A stretch of 64,000 bases of DNA from NCBI RefSeq assembly GCF_028736175.1, contig NZ_CP117880.1, positions 1,860,001 to 1,924,000 of the forward strand, read 5' to 3'. The notes beneath the pieces were generated by a model. It saw only the letters and a program-made list of their open reading frames with translations, made no database searches and had not been told where the DNA came from. Source of the DNA: Sphingobacterium oryzagri (GTDB lineage: Bacteria; Bacteroidota; Bacteroidia; Sphingobacteriales; Sphingobacteriaceae). The stretch's first letter is position 1. Every line of letters starts with the position of its first letter. The translations under genes were made by a program, and so were the position numbers. Shown here one piece after another: positions 18,216 to 27,072 of the stretch.

Positions 18216-18561
18216 ATATCCCCTTTAAAAAAAGCCCGAATTCCGTAGTCATCCGAGCACCTTTGTAAGCAAGATCCCAATCTCTGGTAATGATCTGTTG
18301 GGTATCTAGCACGGTCCATCTTCTGCGTTTGATATGCAAGGTAACTTTCTGACCACGAATGGGAAAGTCTTTGATTTGCGAAACGGGCATAAAGCCTTTG
18401 GAGGCCAGTTTACTATCTTGATAACCGGCAGGAACAAGGTTCTTTTCCTCCAGATGGATATGGAGTTCCTTGTTTACCTGTTTAACATCCATAATATCGA
18501 AATAATCCAACAGCTCTTCGGGCATCAATAAAGCCAGTAATTTACGTTCAGCGTCTTGCAA
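18208..18561 (-). CDS. IS N-region protein (transposase DNA-binding part)
   Basis: A 117-residue protein, the usual first ORF of ISAon1-type elements. It has a small basic stretch (TLHIKRRRWTVLD) typical of the zinc/HTH N-terminal part of ISL3-like transposases, but no Cys pairs. The start is a TTG at 18561; no in-frame ATG exists between the upstream stop and this codon. The last codons contain a run of seven T (GGGCTTTTTTTAAAGGGG) and the stop lies inside the start of the transposase frame. Confidence 0.8.
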   Translation of the reverse strand: MQDAERKLLALLMPEELLDYFDIMDVKQVNKELHIHLEEKNLVPAGYQDSKLASKGFMPVSQIKDFPIRGQKVTLHIKRRRWTVLDTQQIITRDWDLAYKGARMTTEFGLFLKGIFG

Positions 18562-18636
18562 AGTAGTATATTTTAAAAGTGCTAAACTAAGAATTTATTT
18601 AATGCTCCCCAAGAATTCAGCTTGATCCGACATCAT

Positions 18637-19431
18637 TGATTAAATATTGGAATCTTTTCGTCTTCTCAATACATCAGTAGCATCATGATGTTAGCGAAAC
18701 TAATGAATGATGTGTAAAATCCATCTACAATTAAGTATTGAATCCATTATCAGAAATAAATTAAAAAATTTAAACTGGCAAAATCTGCATTTTAACTGGG
18801 TCAAAACTCCTTTGGTCGAAAAAAAAATGTAAAACAGCTTTCATTTTATTAATTGCCTCCAAATCTTGTTGATCCTAAAATTTGAGTTTATCTTCCTGTC
18901 GGTAATTATGTTCCGGTTGGAGACGATTTTTTGATTAAGCCCGGAATATATAAAGGAAATAGTAATGAAATTGTGGTTGACTTAATTCCTGTAAAATAAA
19001 TAGTTTGAAGACAGATCGTTACTGAAATCGAAAATATAAGATAGGGAGATACTAATGTTAAATGCCTTTTTATCACATTTTAGCTACAGAAGCTATGCCC
19101 ATTTTCCTAAAATCTCTTTATCATAGCATCCTTTAACATGGTTGACTGCAATAAAATATTGGACGAGTTTAATGACAATTTATCGCCGCTTATTATATGT
19201 CTTACATAGGAAGTAGTAGCTTAAGAAGAAGCTTAGCTATCGCGGCAATAATTGATGAAGAACGCATTATTTACTCTCAAACTGATAAAAACGGTTTGAC
19301 TTCCGAAGGAGATGGTTAGGTTTTCAATAATGTCTCTGATAATAAATCAGGGTATTTACACGGGCACTAAAAACGCAATAGTATTTAATATCATCAAAGC
19401 CAATTAATAGATACAATTAAACGAAAGAGTT
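18637..19431. other. AT-rich decayed region
   Basis: About 800 bases without an intact gene. Short open pieces read like fragments of former proteins: on the plus strand near 18900-19000 a tail containing VGNYVPVGDDFLIKPG and ending IVVDLIPVK before a stop; near 19210-19318 a piece with SSSLRRSLAIAAIIDEER ending TSEGDG-stop. I do not recognise either family. The region adjoins the IS and is probably gene remains. Confidence 0.5.
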
Positions 19432-20073
19432 ATGATAAACAAGCGAAAAGCATATTTGACGAGTTGTGTAACTTTGTTTTCCTTTATTGCCATCCTGTCA
19501 TTTTTTTCCTGTAATAAGATGATGAAAGGCATGTATGGAATCAAGGATATAACATCATTTGATTCCATTGCTTACACAAAAACAACGAATGCTATCCAGC
19601 GTGAGTATTCAGGTGATATTCAATTTATAGTTAGTGACACAACGCAATTTAAGCGATATCGTAATTTGGATTTCGGTGAATACAATCATGCACTGCTACA
19701 ACCGGTTCAAATATTGTATTTTGAAAATGATGCATTAAAATCATATCACGCAAACTGCTTTGCTAAAGGAGGCGTCGGAAATCTCAATTGGAATGTGGAT
19801 GGGCGTTTTGATAGTTTTATACCAAATTCGGCAATAAATATAGATAGCATAGACGTATCTAATAATCTTTTGAGTGCTATCTACCATGTCAAAACTGATG
19901 AAAAGAAAGTCATAATTTTTGTGTTTTGGAGTAATTATCTCGCTAAGATTTCCGAATCAGCTATCCGGCTCGTTTTAAAAAATATTGAAGAAGCAAACGA
20001 AGTGGAAAATACTTCGGTAATATTAGTAAATACCGACTACTTCTACATAACCGCTTTTGACAAAGAGAGCTAA
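19432..20073 (+). CDS. hypothetical lipoprotein (213 aa)
   Basis: I do not recognise this 213-residue protein. The N-terminus is a clear lipoprotein signal with lipobox (SFFSC, about Cys27), so it should be exported and lipid-anchored. The mature part is rich in Asn, Tyr and Phe with no known motif (segments ILYFENDALKSYHANC and KKVIIFVFWSNYLAK). It is AT-rich compared with most of the window and lies alone between an IS and an IS66 relic, suggesting acquired DNA. It might be an immunity or adhesion-type lipoprotein; that is guesswork. Confidence 0.6.
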   Translation: MINKRKAYLTSCVTLFSFIAILSFFSCNKMMKGMYGIKDITSFDSIAYTKTTNAIQREYSGDIQFIVSDTTQFKRYRNLDFGEYNHALLQPVQILYFENDALKSYHANCFAKGGVGNLNWNVDGRFDSFIPNSAINIDSIDVSNNLLSAIYHVKTDEKKVIIFVFWSNYLAKISESAIRLVLKNIEEANEVENTSVILVNTDYFYITAFDKES

Positions 20074-20200
20074 TTTTAAAAAGCTTCTGCCAGATGAACT
20101 ACATATCTGCAGCAACTTTAGGGTTTTACTGATAGAGCATTTTGTGTCCTTTTTACTTGATGGTTACGATGTTTTGCAAGGTGTGCTTGAACCTGAGCTC

Positions 20201-20218
20201 AAGGTGGGAAACCACCTT
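20201..20218. other. perfect hairpin with GAAA loop
   Basis: AAGGTGG-GAAA-CCACCTT. A seven-base T run starts 11 bases later (20229). It could terminate the lipoprotein transcript, but the gap between stem and T run is unusual. Confidence 0.4.
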
Positions 20219-20278
20219 CATAGGTCCGTTTTTTTAGTAGTTTTGTAGTGCGGTTTCTATAGCATGCGAATGCGACAA

Positions 20279-20749
20279 TCAACTGATTTTTACAACAAAT
20301 AAGCTGTTTTCAAGCCAAAGAATATTTTTTTTTTCTATACAGCGTGAATCACCTGTACGCCTTGAACCATCCATACCAAAAGTGCCTTGCTCCAGCCGCC
20401 TGTAATGCAATACTAAGACTTCACGTTCCCATGGCAAAAACTTCAAGTGTTTGCGGCTGCGATTCAGAGAAAAGAAAAACTCACCCCTAGTAGGCTGTCG
20501 CTGCATCGCAGAACTAATAAGTCTGCAAAGACCACCGAAACTTTTACGCGTATCAGCGAAAGATCAAAAATTACTTTTAATCGAATACCGCTGGGATAGA
20601 TGATTTCTACCTGATTGGTGTGTAGAGTACCATTCGTTCGTGCTCCCTGTAAAACACGACCTGGCTTTGCCTTTCGGATCGTCAGCCCTCGAGAAGGGGA
20701 AACATCCGTAATCGCTTTCCGTCCATAAAAGCAACTAAAAACCAGTTTA
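20279..20749 (-). pseudogene. IS66-family relic (tnpA tail and tnpB fragment)
   Basis: On the minus strand, 20560-20640 encodes VEIIYPSGIRLKV, matching the conserved C-terminal part of IS66 TnpA (I-YP-G-RL). The following frame (20279-20506) encodes GEFFFSLNRSRKHLKFLPWE and VLHYRRLEQGTF, matching IS66 TnpB (FIN-RR--LKLL-W and YYKRLE-GTF). Starts are missing, frames are shifted, and no tnpC follows, so this is a degenerate fragment. Confidence 0.7.
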
Positions 20750-20791
20750 CACACTTCGAGGGATACCGCCCACACTTCGAGGGATACCGCC
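20750..20791. repeat. two tandem copies of a 21-bp unit
   Basis: Two identical 21-bp copies (beginning CACACTTCGAGGG, ending ATACCGCC) at 20750-20770 and 20771-20791. On the minus strand they read GGIPRSV twice. They abut the larger 21-bp minisatellite without a gap. Confidence 0.95.
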
Positions 20792-21316
20792 TATCGCCAG
20801 CAAGTGATTACTTATCGCCAGCAAGTGATTACTTATCGCCAGCAAGTGATTACTTATCGCCAGCAAGTGATCACTTATCGCCAGCAAGTGATTACTTATC
20901 GCCAGTAAGTGATTACTTATCGCCAGCAAGTGATCACTTATTGCCAGCAAGTGATTACTTATCGCCAGCAAGTGATTACTTATTGCCAGCAGGTGATTAC
21001 TTATCGCCAGCAAGTGATTACTTATTGCCAGCAAGTGATTACTTATTGCCAGCAAGTGATTACTTATTGCCAGCAAGTGATTACTTATCGCCAGCAAGTG
21101 ATTACTTATTGCCAGCAAGTGATTACTTATCGCCAGCAAGTGATTACTTATTGCCAGCAAGTGATCACTTATCGCCAGCAAGTGATTACTTATCGCCAGC
21201 AAGTGATTACTTATCGCCAGCAAGTGATCACTTATCGCCAGCAAGTGATTACTTATTGCCAGCAAGTGATTACTTATTGCCAGCAAGTGATTGCTTATCG
21301 CCAGCAAGTGATTACT
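20792..21316. repeat. 21-bp minisatellite, 25 copies
   Basis: Twenty-five uninterrupted copies of a 21-bp unit (TATCGCCAGCAAGTGAT followed by TACT), 525 bp in total. Variation is limited to a few positions: C/T in TATCGCC/TATTGCC, TTACT/TCACT/TTGCT, and single changes in copies 6 and 10. Because 21 is a multiple of three, several frames on both strands stay open (NHLLAIS on minus; ITYRQQV and PASDYLS on plus). None has a credible start, signal or codon pattern, so I treat the tract as a non-coding repeat. AAGTGATYACTT inside the unit is a near-palindrome, perfect in the TCACT copies. Confidence 0.95.
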
Positions 21317-21636
21317 TTTTTTGATTTTGTTCGGTGTTTGGGAATCGCAGCGTAAATCGCTTACCAATCGATGCATTTCCACGATGTACGATCTGATCTA
21401 TACTTTTTTGAAAGTTATCGGCGGCGATAATTTTCAAAAATCAGCTTAAGCACACCAGTCACTTAGAACGATCGTGGCGTTAACCGATGAAAAAGCAAAA
21501 GCGGGTAAGCGTCAGGCCGAGCTAGAAAAAATACATTCTGCCATTTGATATCTATATATGAGCTTGTAAAGCTGCAATTTTTCTGGAATGGGAACTTGGA
21601 TAGTTTATTTTAGCCGTCGAATGAATCATTTTCAAT
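21317..21636. other. intergenic, possible ORF tail
   Basis: About 320 bases without an intact gene. At about 21460-21549 the plus strand has an open piece reading RTIVALTDEKAKAGKRQAE and ending before TGA, which looks like the C-terminal end of a lost gene. Nothing else is visible. Confidence 0.4.
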
Positions 21637-22347
21637 CTACTCGGTAGATGATAATCCCAGTTTTTTTAAGAGTGCAGTACGATATTGGCCGCCGATAGCT
21701 ATATCCTGGATGCTACCCTTCATTTTTATCGTATTTCCTTCGATGCGTCTGGCGAAATTTAGATTTACAATATACGATTTATGGATACGAATAAATTGCT
21801 GGGCCGATTTTAGGATATCTTCCATATCAATCAGCCTTTTCCAAATGTGATATTGCTTTTCCAGCGTTTCAATCCAAACATAGTCCTTATCTGCTTTTAT
21901 AAAAAATACATCGTTGTACGGGATGATAGCGATATGCGACCTGTCTCGGATGATTAAATTATCCTGATTTTCTATATAGTTGGCTGCTCTATGTCTGATT
22001 ACTGTCTGCGCTTTTCTGAGCGTTTTTAAAATACGGTCCATGCTGTACGGTTTGACGATGTAATCTAAAATATCAAGCTCGTAGCCTTCGAGTGCGAAGT
22101 CGGGATTTCCAGTAATAAAAGCGAATAAAGGTGGGTTTTTTAAGCTTTTATAAAAATTAACACCAGTGATGTCGGGCATCTGGATATCACAAAACACTAA
22201 ATCTACTTTCGCGGAATCTAACACGCGAAGCGCGTCGAAAGCATTATCAAAGACACCGACAACTTCTACGAAGGAAATTTTAGTTAGCTTCGATAGCAGC
22301 AAATCATTTGCGATCTTCTCATCGTCGATTAGCAAGCACCTTATCAT
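21637..22347 (-). CDS. LytTR-type response regulator
   Basis: A 236-residue response regulator with an N-terminal receiver (LLIDDEKIANDLL; phospho-acceptor Asp in FCDIQMPDITG; Lys in DYIVKPYS) and a C-terminal LytTR DNA-binding domain (FIRIHKSYIVNLNFARRIEG). It is the cytoplasmic partner of the kinase encoded 8 bases upstream in the same direction. Such pairs control envelope or secretion genes in Bacteroidota; the target here is unknown. Confidence 0.93.
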   Translation of the reverse strand: MIRCLLIDDEKIANDLLLSKLTKISFVEVVGVFDNAFDALRVLDSAKVDLVFCDIQMPDITGVNFYKSLKNPPLFAFITGNPDFALEGYELDILDYIVKPYSMDRILKTLRKAQTVIRHRAANYIENQDNLIIRDRSHIAIIPYNDVFFIKADKDYVWIETLEKQYHIWKRLIDMEDILKSAQQFIRIHKSYIVNLNFARRIEGNTIKMKGSIQDIAIGGQYRTALLKKLGLSSTE

Positions 22348-22355
22348 ACCGTTTT

Positions 22356-23453
22356 TTATAAAAAGATTTTTAATCGAACTTCAAAATCTTCCTGACGATC
22401 ATGCACCGTTAAGTGATGTCGATCTTTATAACAAAGTTCCAGTCGTCTTTTCACATTGGCAAGGCCAATACCGCCCGCAGGTAGTTTTTCACTGTTTTTA
22501 TTAACAGCATTGGCAATCGTAAATAATAGATAATTTTCAAAAAATTGCATCGATATATTGACCCATGCAGCGGCTCTACTCCGTTCAGGCCCATGTTTAA
22601 TCGCATTTTCAACCAAGGGAATGAATATCAGGGGAGCAATTTTGTAGGGTTCTGGTATGGGCTCGAATTTTACGTCAATTGCGACATCAGCGCCGAATCG
22701 AAGCTGCACCAGACTTAAGTAATCCGTGAGGAGTTGCAATTCTTGTTCCAGCGGTATTTTTTCACAGCCTGCCTGATACAGCGTGTACTTTAAAAGATTG
22801 GATAAGCGGAGGATGGTTGCGGCAGTTCGAGAATCGGCAGTTTCTGCCAGGTGATGAAGACTGTTAAGCGTGTTAAAAAGAAAGTGCGGTGATATCTGAG
22901 TTTTTAGTAGTTGCAATTCCATGGCTAGATGTTCTTGTTCCAGCTTAGCACGAGTATGCGGTACAATGGCCGGTTTAACAGATGATTGCTGAACTAGGAG
23001 CCCTATTTTTGGCAGGAATGGTAATGATACCACGAGTACGAAGTCGAATACGAAAAATAATAACTTCTGTGCAGAAAATAGGCTAAAATAACCTCCTGCC
23101 ATGACGAAATGCAGGTGACTAAATATACGTGTATCGGCAGGGGTAACGTAAGGCTCCAGCAAAAAGAATAATAAATAAGTGCCGCTGAGCCAGCAAAAAA
23201 AAGAGCTGATGAGCAGGATGACGTAGTGCGTGATTTTTTTCTTCAGAATTCCCCGGCTAAATAACCAAGGTGCGGTGTAAAAGAGTGTAGAGACGATCAC
23301 TACGTCTTTTATGACCATATAATTGATGTATGGTTCGCCAAATCTTTGGCGTGCCAGATAGTAAAGCGTTGCAACCAAAATCCACCACATCACGTGGGTT
23401 AGTACACGGATAGCGTGCTTGTGTGAATTACTTGTGTTGATTATATTTATCAT
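22356..23453 (-). CDS. LytS/YehU-type sensor histidine kinase
   Basis: A 365-residue kinase with four to five N-terminal membrane helices (about residues 17-165), a short coiled coil and a His_kinase domain with QISPHFLFNTLNSL (phospho-acceptor His), followed by an ATPase part with VENAIKHG (N-box) and GGIGLANVKRRLEL (G-box). No periplasmic sensor domain is visible, so the signal is probably sensed in the membrane. The response regulator gene follows after 8 bases, so the two are one operon. Confidence 0.93.
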   Translation of the reverse strand: MINIINTSNSHKHAIRVLTHVMWWILVATLYYLARQRFGEPYINYMVIKDVVIVSTLFYTAPWLFSRGILKKKITHYVILLISSFFCWLSGTYLLFFLLEPYVTPADTRIFSHLHFVMAGGYFSLFSAQKLLFFVFDFVLVVSLPFLPKIGLLVQQSSVKPAIVPHTRAKLEQEHLAMELQLLKTQISPHFLFNTLNSLHHLAETADSRTAATILRLSNLLKYTLYQAGCEKIPLEQELQLLTDYLSLVQLRFGADVAIDVKFEPIPEPYKIAPLIFIPLVENAIKHGPERSRAAAWVNISMQFFENYLLFTIANAVNKNSEKLPAGGIGLANVKRRLELCYKDRHHLTVHDRQEDFEVRLKIFL

Positions 23454-23956
23454 TTTTGGTCAATACTTTTCATATGCTTTAGTGATGTTTTAATTCTACA
23501 TCATAGTTTCTATTTTCTGGCAATAGTTTCACTAATATAAGTATAATTACGATATAATTTTAATCTTGTGGTGTTAAAATTTAATTTTCTGTTGTTCTCA
23601 TACGCGCGGCTCCTTTGATAGCACACAATCATAATCGTTCTTTCGGTTGTTTGCGTATTTCTGATGTATAATGTAAAATCTGAACAGGCTTTTGTCCGAT
23701 AAGCGGTATTCGGATAGATAAATGAAGATACAACACGGAAAATGTACGATTAGCCGGAAAAGTGCTGCGCAGCGAACTGGAGAAATGCGCAGGATTGATG
23801 AAAATTCTAATGGAAGACAACGGATTAAATGCATTAAACACAGCATAGTTTTTTATGGCCTTTTTTAAGATAAGGAAGAAAGGATGCCGGGTATGGGTGG
23901 CGACGGTTGCTGCTTGTAGGTAACTCTCGAATAGGAAAGGTATCGGGGGAAAGGCG
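23454..23956. other. intergenic, no confident gene
   Basis: About 500 bases. The kinase promoter should lie in the AT-rich part near 23460-23580. Open frames of up to 82 codons at 23598-23846 overlap one another in different frames, have atypical composition and no start signal, and are not called. No repeat is seen. Confidence 0.4.
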
Positions 23957-24331
23957 CTATGAATTAGAAGGCGGCTTCGATAACACCTTGATAATGACGA
24001 TTGATTCCTTTACGGCGGGCTGGTAAAAAAAGCTGATATAGAATATGCCTTGCTCCAGCCGTAGCGAAAGCAGCTGATAGCCTTTACTATACGTGATAGG
24101 ATCAGCGTGCATGGCTCGCTTGATTCTACGAATTAGCATCGGATAAAATTCATTATTTCTGTCGTAGACGAAATAATTTGGCTTTTTCTGTGCGCCTTTT
24201 TGTTGTGTTGCAATAATACTGTAGACGAAACTTCCGACCAATATTTCCGCATAAGCCAGGTAAGGTGCACGCAGATCCTGATATTCATTCTTGAATATAT
24301 GTAGCGCAATTTCTTTATTGGTTAATTTCAT
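23957..24331 (-). CDS. hypothetical protein (124 aa)
   Basis: I do not recognise this soluble 124-residue protein. It begins MKLTNKEIALHIFKNEYQ and includes a beta-rich C-terminal half (LLSLRLEQGIFYISFFYQPAV). The protein-like composition and an ATG start after an AT-rich leader support it being real. It stands alone. Function unknown. Confidence 0.55.
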   Translation of the reverse strand: MKLTNKEIALHIFKNEYQDLRAPYLAYAEILVGSFVYSIIATQQKGAQKKPNYFVYDRNNEFYPMLIRRIKRAMHADPITYSKGYQLLSLRLEQGIFYISFFYQPAVKESIVIIKVLSKPPSNS

Positions 24332-24710
24332 GTAACTAATATGTTCTTTCGTTACTAATTAATATAAAACAGTTAAAAATAAACTATTTTTAGTAAAAAA
24401 GTAAAGCCAATATTATAAATGCGGTTTGGTGTTGTTATTTAGAATTGGTCGAAGCCGCTATAGGTTTATAATTTATAAATATTCTGTGAATTATATATTG
24501 TTGAAATACTGTTTGTGTGGCAATAGATTAGTAAAAGAGCGCCTTGTGCTGGTTGTTTTTCGCTATAGCCTGGTTAGGATAGTTGGCTTCACACAAATAG
24601 GGAGGCTGTTTTACATAAAAGGTCATTATTGAATTAAATTGCTTCACCCTGCCATAAAAAAAACAGCGGGGGGTGATAAAAAAAATACGGTGTCTGGTTG
24701 ATCATTCTGC
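24332..24710. other. intergenic, nothing recognised
   Basis: About 380 AT-rich bases between the 124-residue gene and the DUF1697 gene. An open frame at 24426-24632 has poor composition and no support. An A/G-rich stretch (GCGGGGGGTG flanked by A runs) at 24655-24690 is the only notable feature. Confidence 0.4.
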
Positions 24711-25274
24711 TTAATCGCTGGCCTGCTCACTGGCCTGGGCAAGTGCTCGCAGCTTTTGAAAAGTGTTTAAATTTCTGCCCGTGCTCTGCAGTTGGAGTTT
24801 ACGCTCGAAATAATTGTTACTCATCTTTGCTTTCGCTGCGCCTTCAGGCAAATAGAAATACAAGATGTTGTCCAGCACGTCAAACTGCTCTTCACCGTGG
24901 TCTACCGCTTGCAGGCTTGCTAACAGCGCGGGGTTGGGGGCTTGATCAAGTACCGTGATAAATAATCGATTGGGCAACAGCTCACCGCTAAAGGGAACAA
25001 GGCGGATGGCTTTATCCAGCAGCGCCGTATCAACAACAAAGGTGGTAACATTGAGGCCAAATTTAGTAGACAGCAGGGTTTCGATGATTGTTTTTATTTC
25101 ACTTGCTGTTTTGCTGCTTTTTAAGACGGCGTTTCCGCTTTGGATATAGGTTTTCACTTCCGCAAAGCCAGCGTCGGCCAGTGCAGCTTGAAATGCAGCC
25201 ATCTTCAGGATGTTTTTACCAGAAACATTAACGGCGCGCAGTAAGATGATATAGGTAGATTTCTTTTCACTCAT
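24711..25274 (-). CDS. DUF1697 family protein
   Basis: A 187-residue cytoplasmic protein of the DUF1697 family. The diagnostic N-terminal half is present: YIILLRAVNVSGKNILKM, then YIQSGNAVLKS. The second half carries the VDHGEEQF and ILYFYLPEG segments. No activity is established for the family. It is the last gene of a minus-strand series, starting 4 bases after the stop of the upstream SRPBCC gene, so it is very likely co-transcribed with it. Confidence 0.88.
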   Translation of the reverse strand: MSEKKSTYIILLRAVNVSGKNILKMAAFQAALADAGFAEVKTYIQSGNAVLKSSKTASEIKTIIETLLSTKFGLNVTTFVVDTALLDKAIRLVPFSGELLPNRLFITVLDQAPNPALLASLQAVDHGEEQFDVLDNILYFYLPEGAAKAKMSNNYFERKLQLQSTGRNLNTFQKLRALAQASEQASD

Positions 25275-25278
25275 ACGG

Positions 25279-25734
25279 TTAATCTTCAGCTTTTTTCATA
25301 AAGTCAAACGCTCCCTGCCGCAGGTTTATGCCATATTCCAGGTAAGCTTTCAGGCAGGCCAAGAAATTTGCCCATCCTTCGGTTTGTCCTTTTGCTTTTT
25401 CGATGCCCGCAGGGTCGTTATCCATTTCGTGTTCCACGATCTTCACAATCGTTGAATGATCTTTGACAGCGGATAGGAATATTTCCACCAGTTGGTTGGG
25501 TTCGCCAGCGTTCCAATCGAAGGAAATATAGCTATCTTGTTGGATATGCTTACCCGTGACCGGAAAAGAACCTGCAAACTCTGGAAAAGACCAGTCGACA
25601 GTACGATTCGTTGCCAAAGAGCCGGAGCCGCTTGCAATAAAATAATTGCTCATTTTTGCCGGATCTACAATAGCTTGAAAAACCTCGTCTGCCGATTTCT
25701 GGATCTGTATCTTGGCGTTTGCTGTCAATTTCAT
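25279..25734 (-). CDS. SRPBCC (AHSA1-like) protein
   Basis: A 151-residue START-like (SRPBCC/AHSA1) protein with the usual layout: an N-terminal strand and helix (IQIQKSADEVFQAIVDPAKM), a central beta sheet forming a hydrophobic pocket, and a long C-terminal helix (EGWANFLACLKAYLEYG). Such proteins bind small hydrophobic ligands or assist stress proteins; this subgroup has no defined ligand. It lies 15 bases downstream of a VOC gene and 4 bases upstream of the DUF1697 gene. Confidence 0.85.
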   Translation of the reverse strand: MKLTANAKIQIQKSADEVFQAIVDPAKMSNYFIASGSGSLATNRTVDWSFPEFAGSFPVTGKHIQQDSYISFDWNAGEPNQLVEIFLSAVKDHSTIVKIVEHEMDNDPAGIEKAKGQTEGWANFLACLKAYLEYGINLRQGAFDFMKKAED

Positions 25735-25749
25735 AAAGCAATTTACTAA

Positions 25750-26574
25750 CTATTTTTTAAGATCGTCAACGTTTATCTTACTCATGTGCATCAATGCGCT
25801 GCCGGCATGTGGGTAATTGGCCAGTATCTGGTCGATATCATGCGGCACAATTTGCCAACTGACGCCAAATGGATCTTTACACCAGCCGCAACGACTTTCC
25901 TGTCCATCTTTTGTTAGGGCTTGCCAATAGTAGTCGATTTCTGCCTGATCGGCGCAAGCGATGACGAGTGAAATACCTTCGTTGAACGTAAAGGTTTGCG
26001 GCACGCCGCTATCCATAGCCATTAGCGTAAAATCTTGGATCACAAATTGGGCATGCATCAATTGTCCTTTAGCGGGCCCTTCAGGATACAGCATTTCGCC
26101 CTGCTGTTTAAAATCTGTAAACACCGTTTGGTAAAATGCAATAGCTTCTTGACATCTTCCTTGCTGCGCTTCGCAAAACATCAGCGTGGGCACCACAGCT
26201 TGTTGATTTACATCATCTAACTTACCTTGATAGAGTTGCCAGCTTACGTTATTTTTATCGGTTAGCCAGCCGTAATGTGGACTCCATGCATAGCTGCCCA
26301 GCGGCATCAGTACTTCGCCTTCATCACTGAGCGCCGACCAAAGCTGGTTGATCTCCGTTTCTTCTTCGCAGATCACCATAAAGGATATGGCAGGATTTGG
26401 CGTGAAGTAGGGGCCGCCGTTGATACCGATAAACGGTACAGCTTTTAGTTTCGCGGATACCACTACCGGATTTGTTGTGATGATTTCACTTTGCGCAAAT
26501 TGCGCCGTGTAGCGTGAAAATGCCTGCTCTGCATCTTTCTCAAACCAGATGGCAGGATAAATGTTTGTACGCAT
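25750..26574 (-). CDS. two-domain VOC (PhnB-like) protein
   Basis: A 274-residue protein made of two PhnB-type VOC domains (about 1-130 and 130-265). Each has the pattern of a start strand, helix (AEQAFSRYTAQF; CQEAIAFYQTVF) and the KDPFGVSWQIVP-type closing motif, seen clearly in the second domain (CGWCKDPFGVSWQIV). VOC proteins form metal-binding pockets for dioxygenase, glyoxalase or resistance reactions; PhnB-like members have no proven reaction. It sits in the minus-strand cassette between DUF6265 and SRPBCC genes. Confidence 0.85.
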   Translation of the reverse strand: MRTNIYPAIWFEKDAEQAFSRYTAQFAQSEIITTNPVVVSAKLKAVPFIGINGGPYFTPNPAISFMVICEEETEINQLWSALSDEGEVLMPLGSYAWSPHYGWLTDKNNVSWQLYQGKLDDVNQQAVVPTLMFCEAQQGRCQEAIAFYQTVFTDFKQQGEMLYPEGPAKGQLMHAQFVIQDFTLMAMDSGVPQTFTFNEGISLVIACADQAEIDYYWQALTKDGQESRCGWCKDPFGVSWQIVPHDIDQILANYPHAGSALMHMSKINVDDLKK

Positions 26575-26607
26575 AAATTTATCTTTTAGTAAGCTTATAA
26601 GCCTAAA

Positions 26608-27072
26608 TTAGCGCCGCTGGCGGATCAGTTTGTAGCTTACTGTTCGTTCTTCATTTTTAAGGTATATCTGTATTGTATCCTGGTCGAGCAGCTCATAGAT
26701 GACGGTTTTCGGAAAGTCGTTGCCGGGATTCTCGTAAATCCATTGTTTTCCCTCCACCCGCTGCTTGAAGCTGAATGTCTCGCCGTTATGCTGTTCGGGT
26801 ATTTGCACACGATAAGCGATGGAATCGCCGGTTTGCACAAGTTCCATATACTCCATGACCTGGAAGTTTTGCTGCTGCTTGCTGTAGGCAAATCCTTTTA
26901 ACAAGTTGTCGTTTAGTTTATCCCAATGTTCATAGCTTTCTTTATCTTCGACTTTCCAGTCGCCCACCAGAAAGCTGGGGAATTGCAGCGTTTGTGCAGG
27001 CGTAACAGAAGGCCAACTTAAGCAAAGTAAACCAATTAGTAGCCGGATGATGATCATGTAGCTGGTGTTCAT
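26608..27072 (-). CDS. DUF6265 family exported protein
   Basis: A 154-residue protein with a signal peptide (cleavage near VTPAQ-T, about residue 27) and a lipocalin-like beta-barrel domain of the DUF6265 type, starting at FLVGDWKVEDKESYEHW. It should be periplasmic. Its start codon overlaps the stop of the upstream SRPBCC gene by four bases (ATGA), so the two are translationally coupled, an unusual pairing of an exported and a membrane-anchored SRPBCC protein. Confidence 0.75.
   Translation of the reverse strand: MNTSYMIIIRLLIGLLCLSWPSVTPAQTLQFPSFLVGDWKVEDKESYEHWDKLNDNLLKGFAYSKQQQNFQVMEYMELVQTGDSIAYRVQIPEQHNGETFSFKQRVEGKQWIYENPGNDFPKTVIYELLDQDTIQIYLKNEERTVSYKLIRQRR

Larger units (their letters stand above)
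17200..18628 (-). mobile_element. intact ISL3-like insertion sequence (ISAon1-type)
   Basis: Element of 1429 bp. Terminal inverted repeats are perfect over 24 bp (17200-17223 and 18605-18628; outer bases GGATCAAGCTGAATTC). It is flanked by an 8-bp direct repeat GACATCAT at 17192-17199 and 18629-18636, the target duplication size of ISL3-type elements. It encodes two minus-strand frames, an N-region protein and a DDE transposase. Intact ends and duplication imply a recent or well preserved insertion, close to tRNA-His but not in it. Confidence 0.95.

Noticed and set aside
20792..21316. CRISPR array
   Set aside because: Units are directly adjacent without spacers, 21 bp long, and there are no cas genes nearby; it is a minisatellite.
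20747..21382. Heptapeptide-repeat protein (NHLLAIS) on either strand
   Set aside because: Frames stay open only because the 21-bp unit is a multiple of three. There is no signal, start or domain, and three frames are equally open.
23598..23846. Small gene upstream of the LytS-type kinase
   Set aside because: Two overlapping frames equally open, neither with start signal or family.
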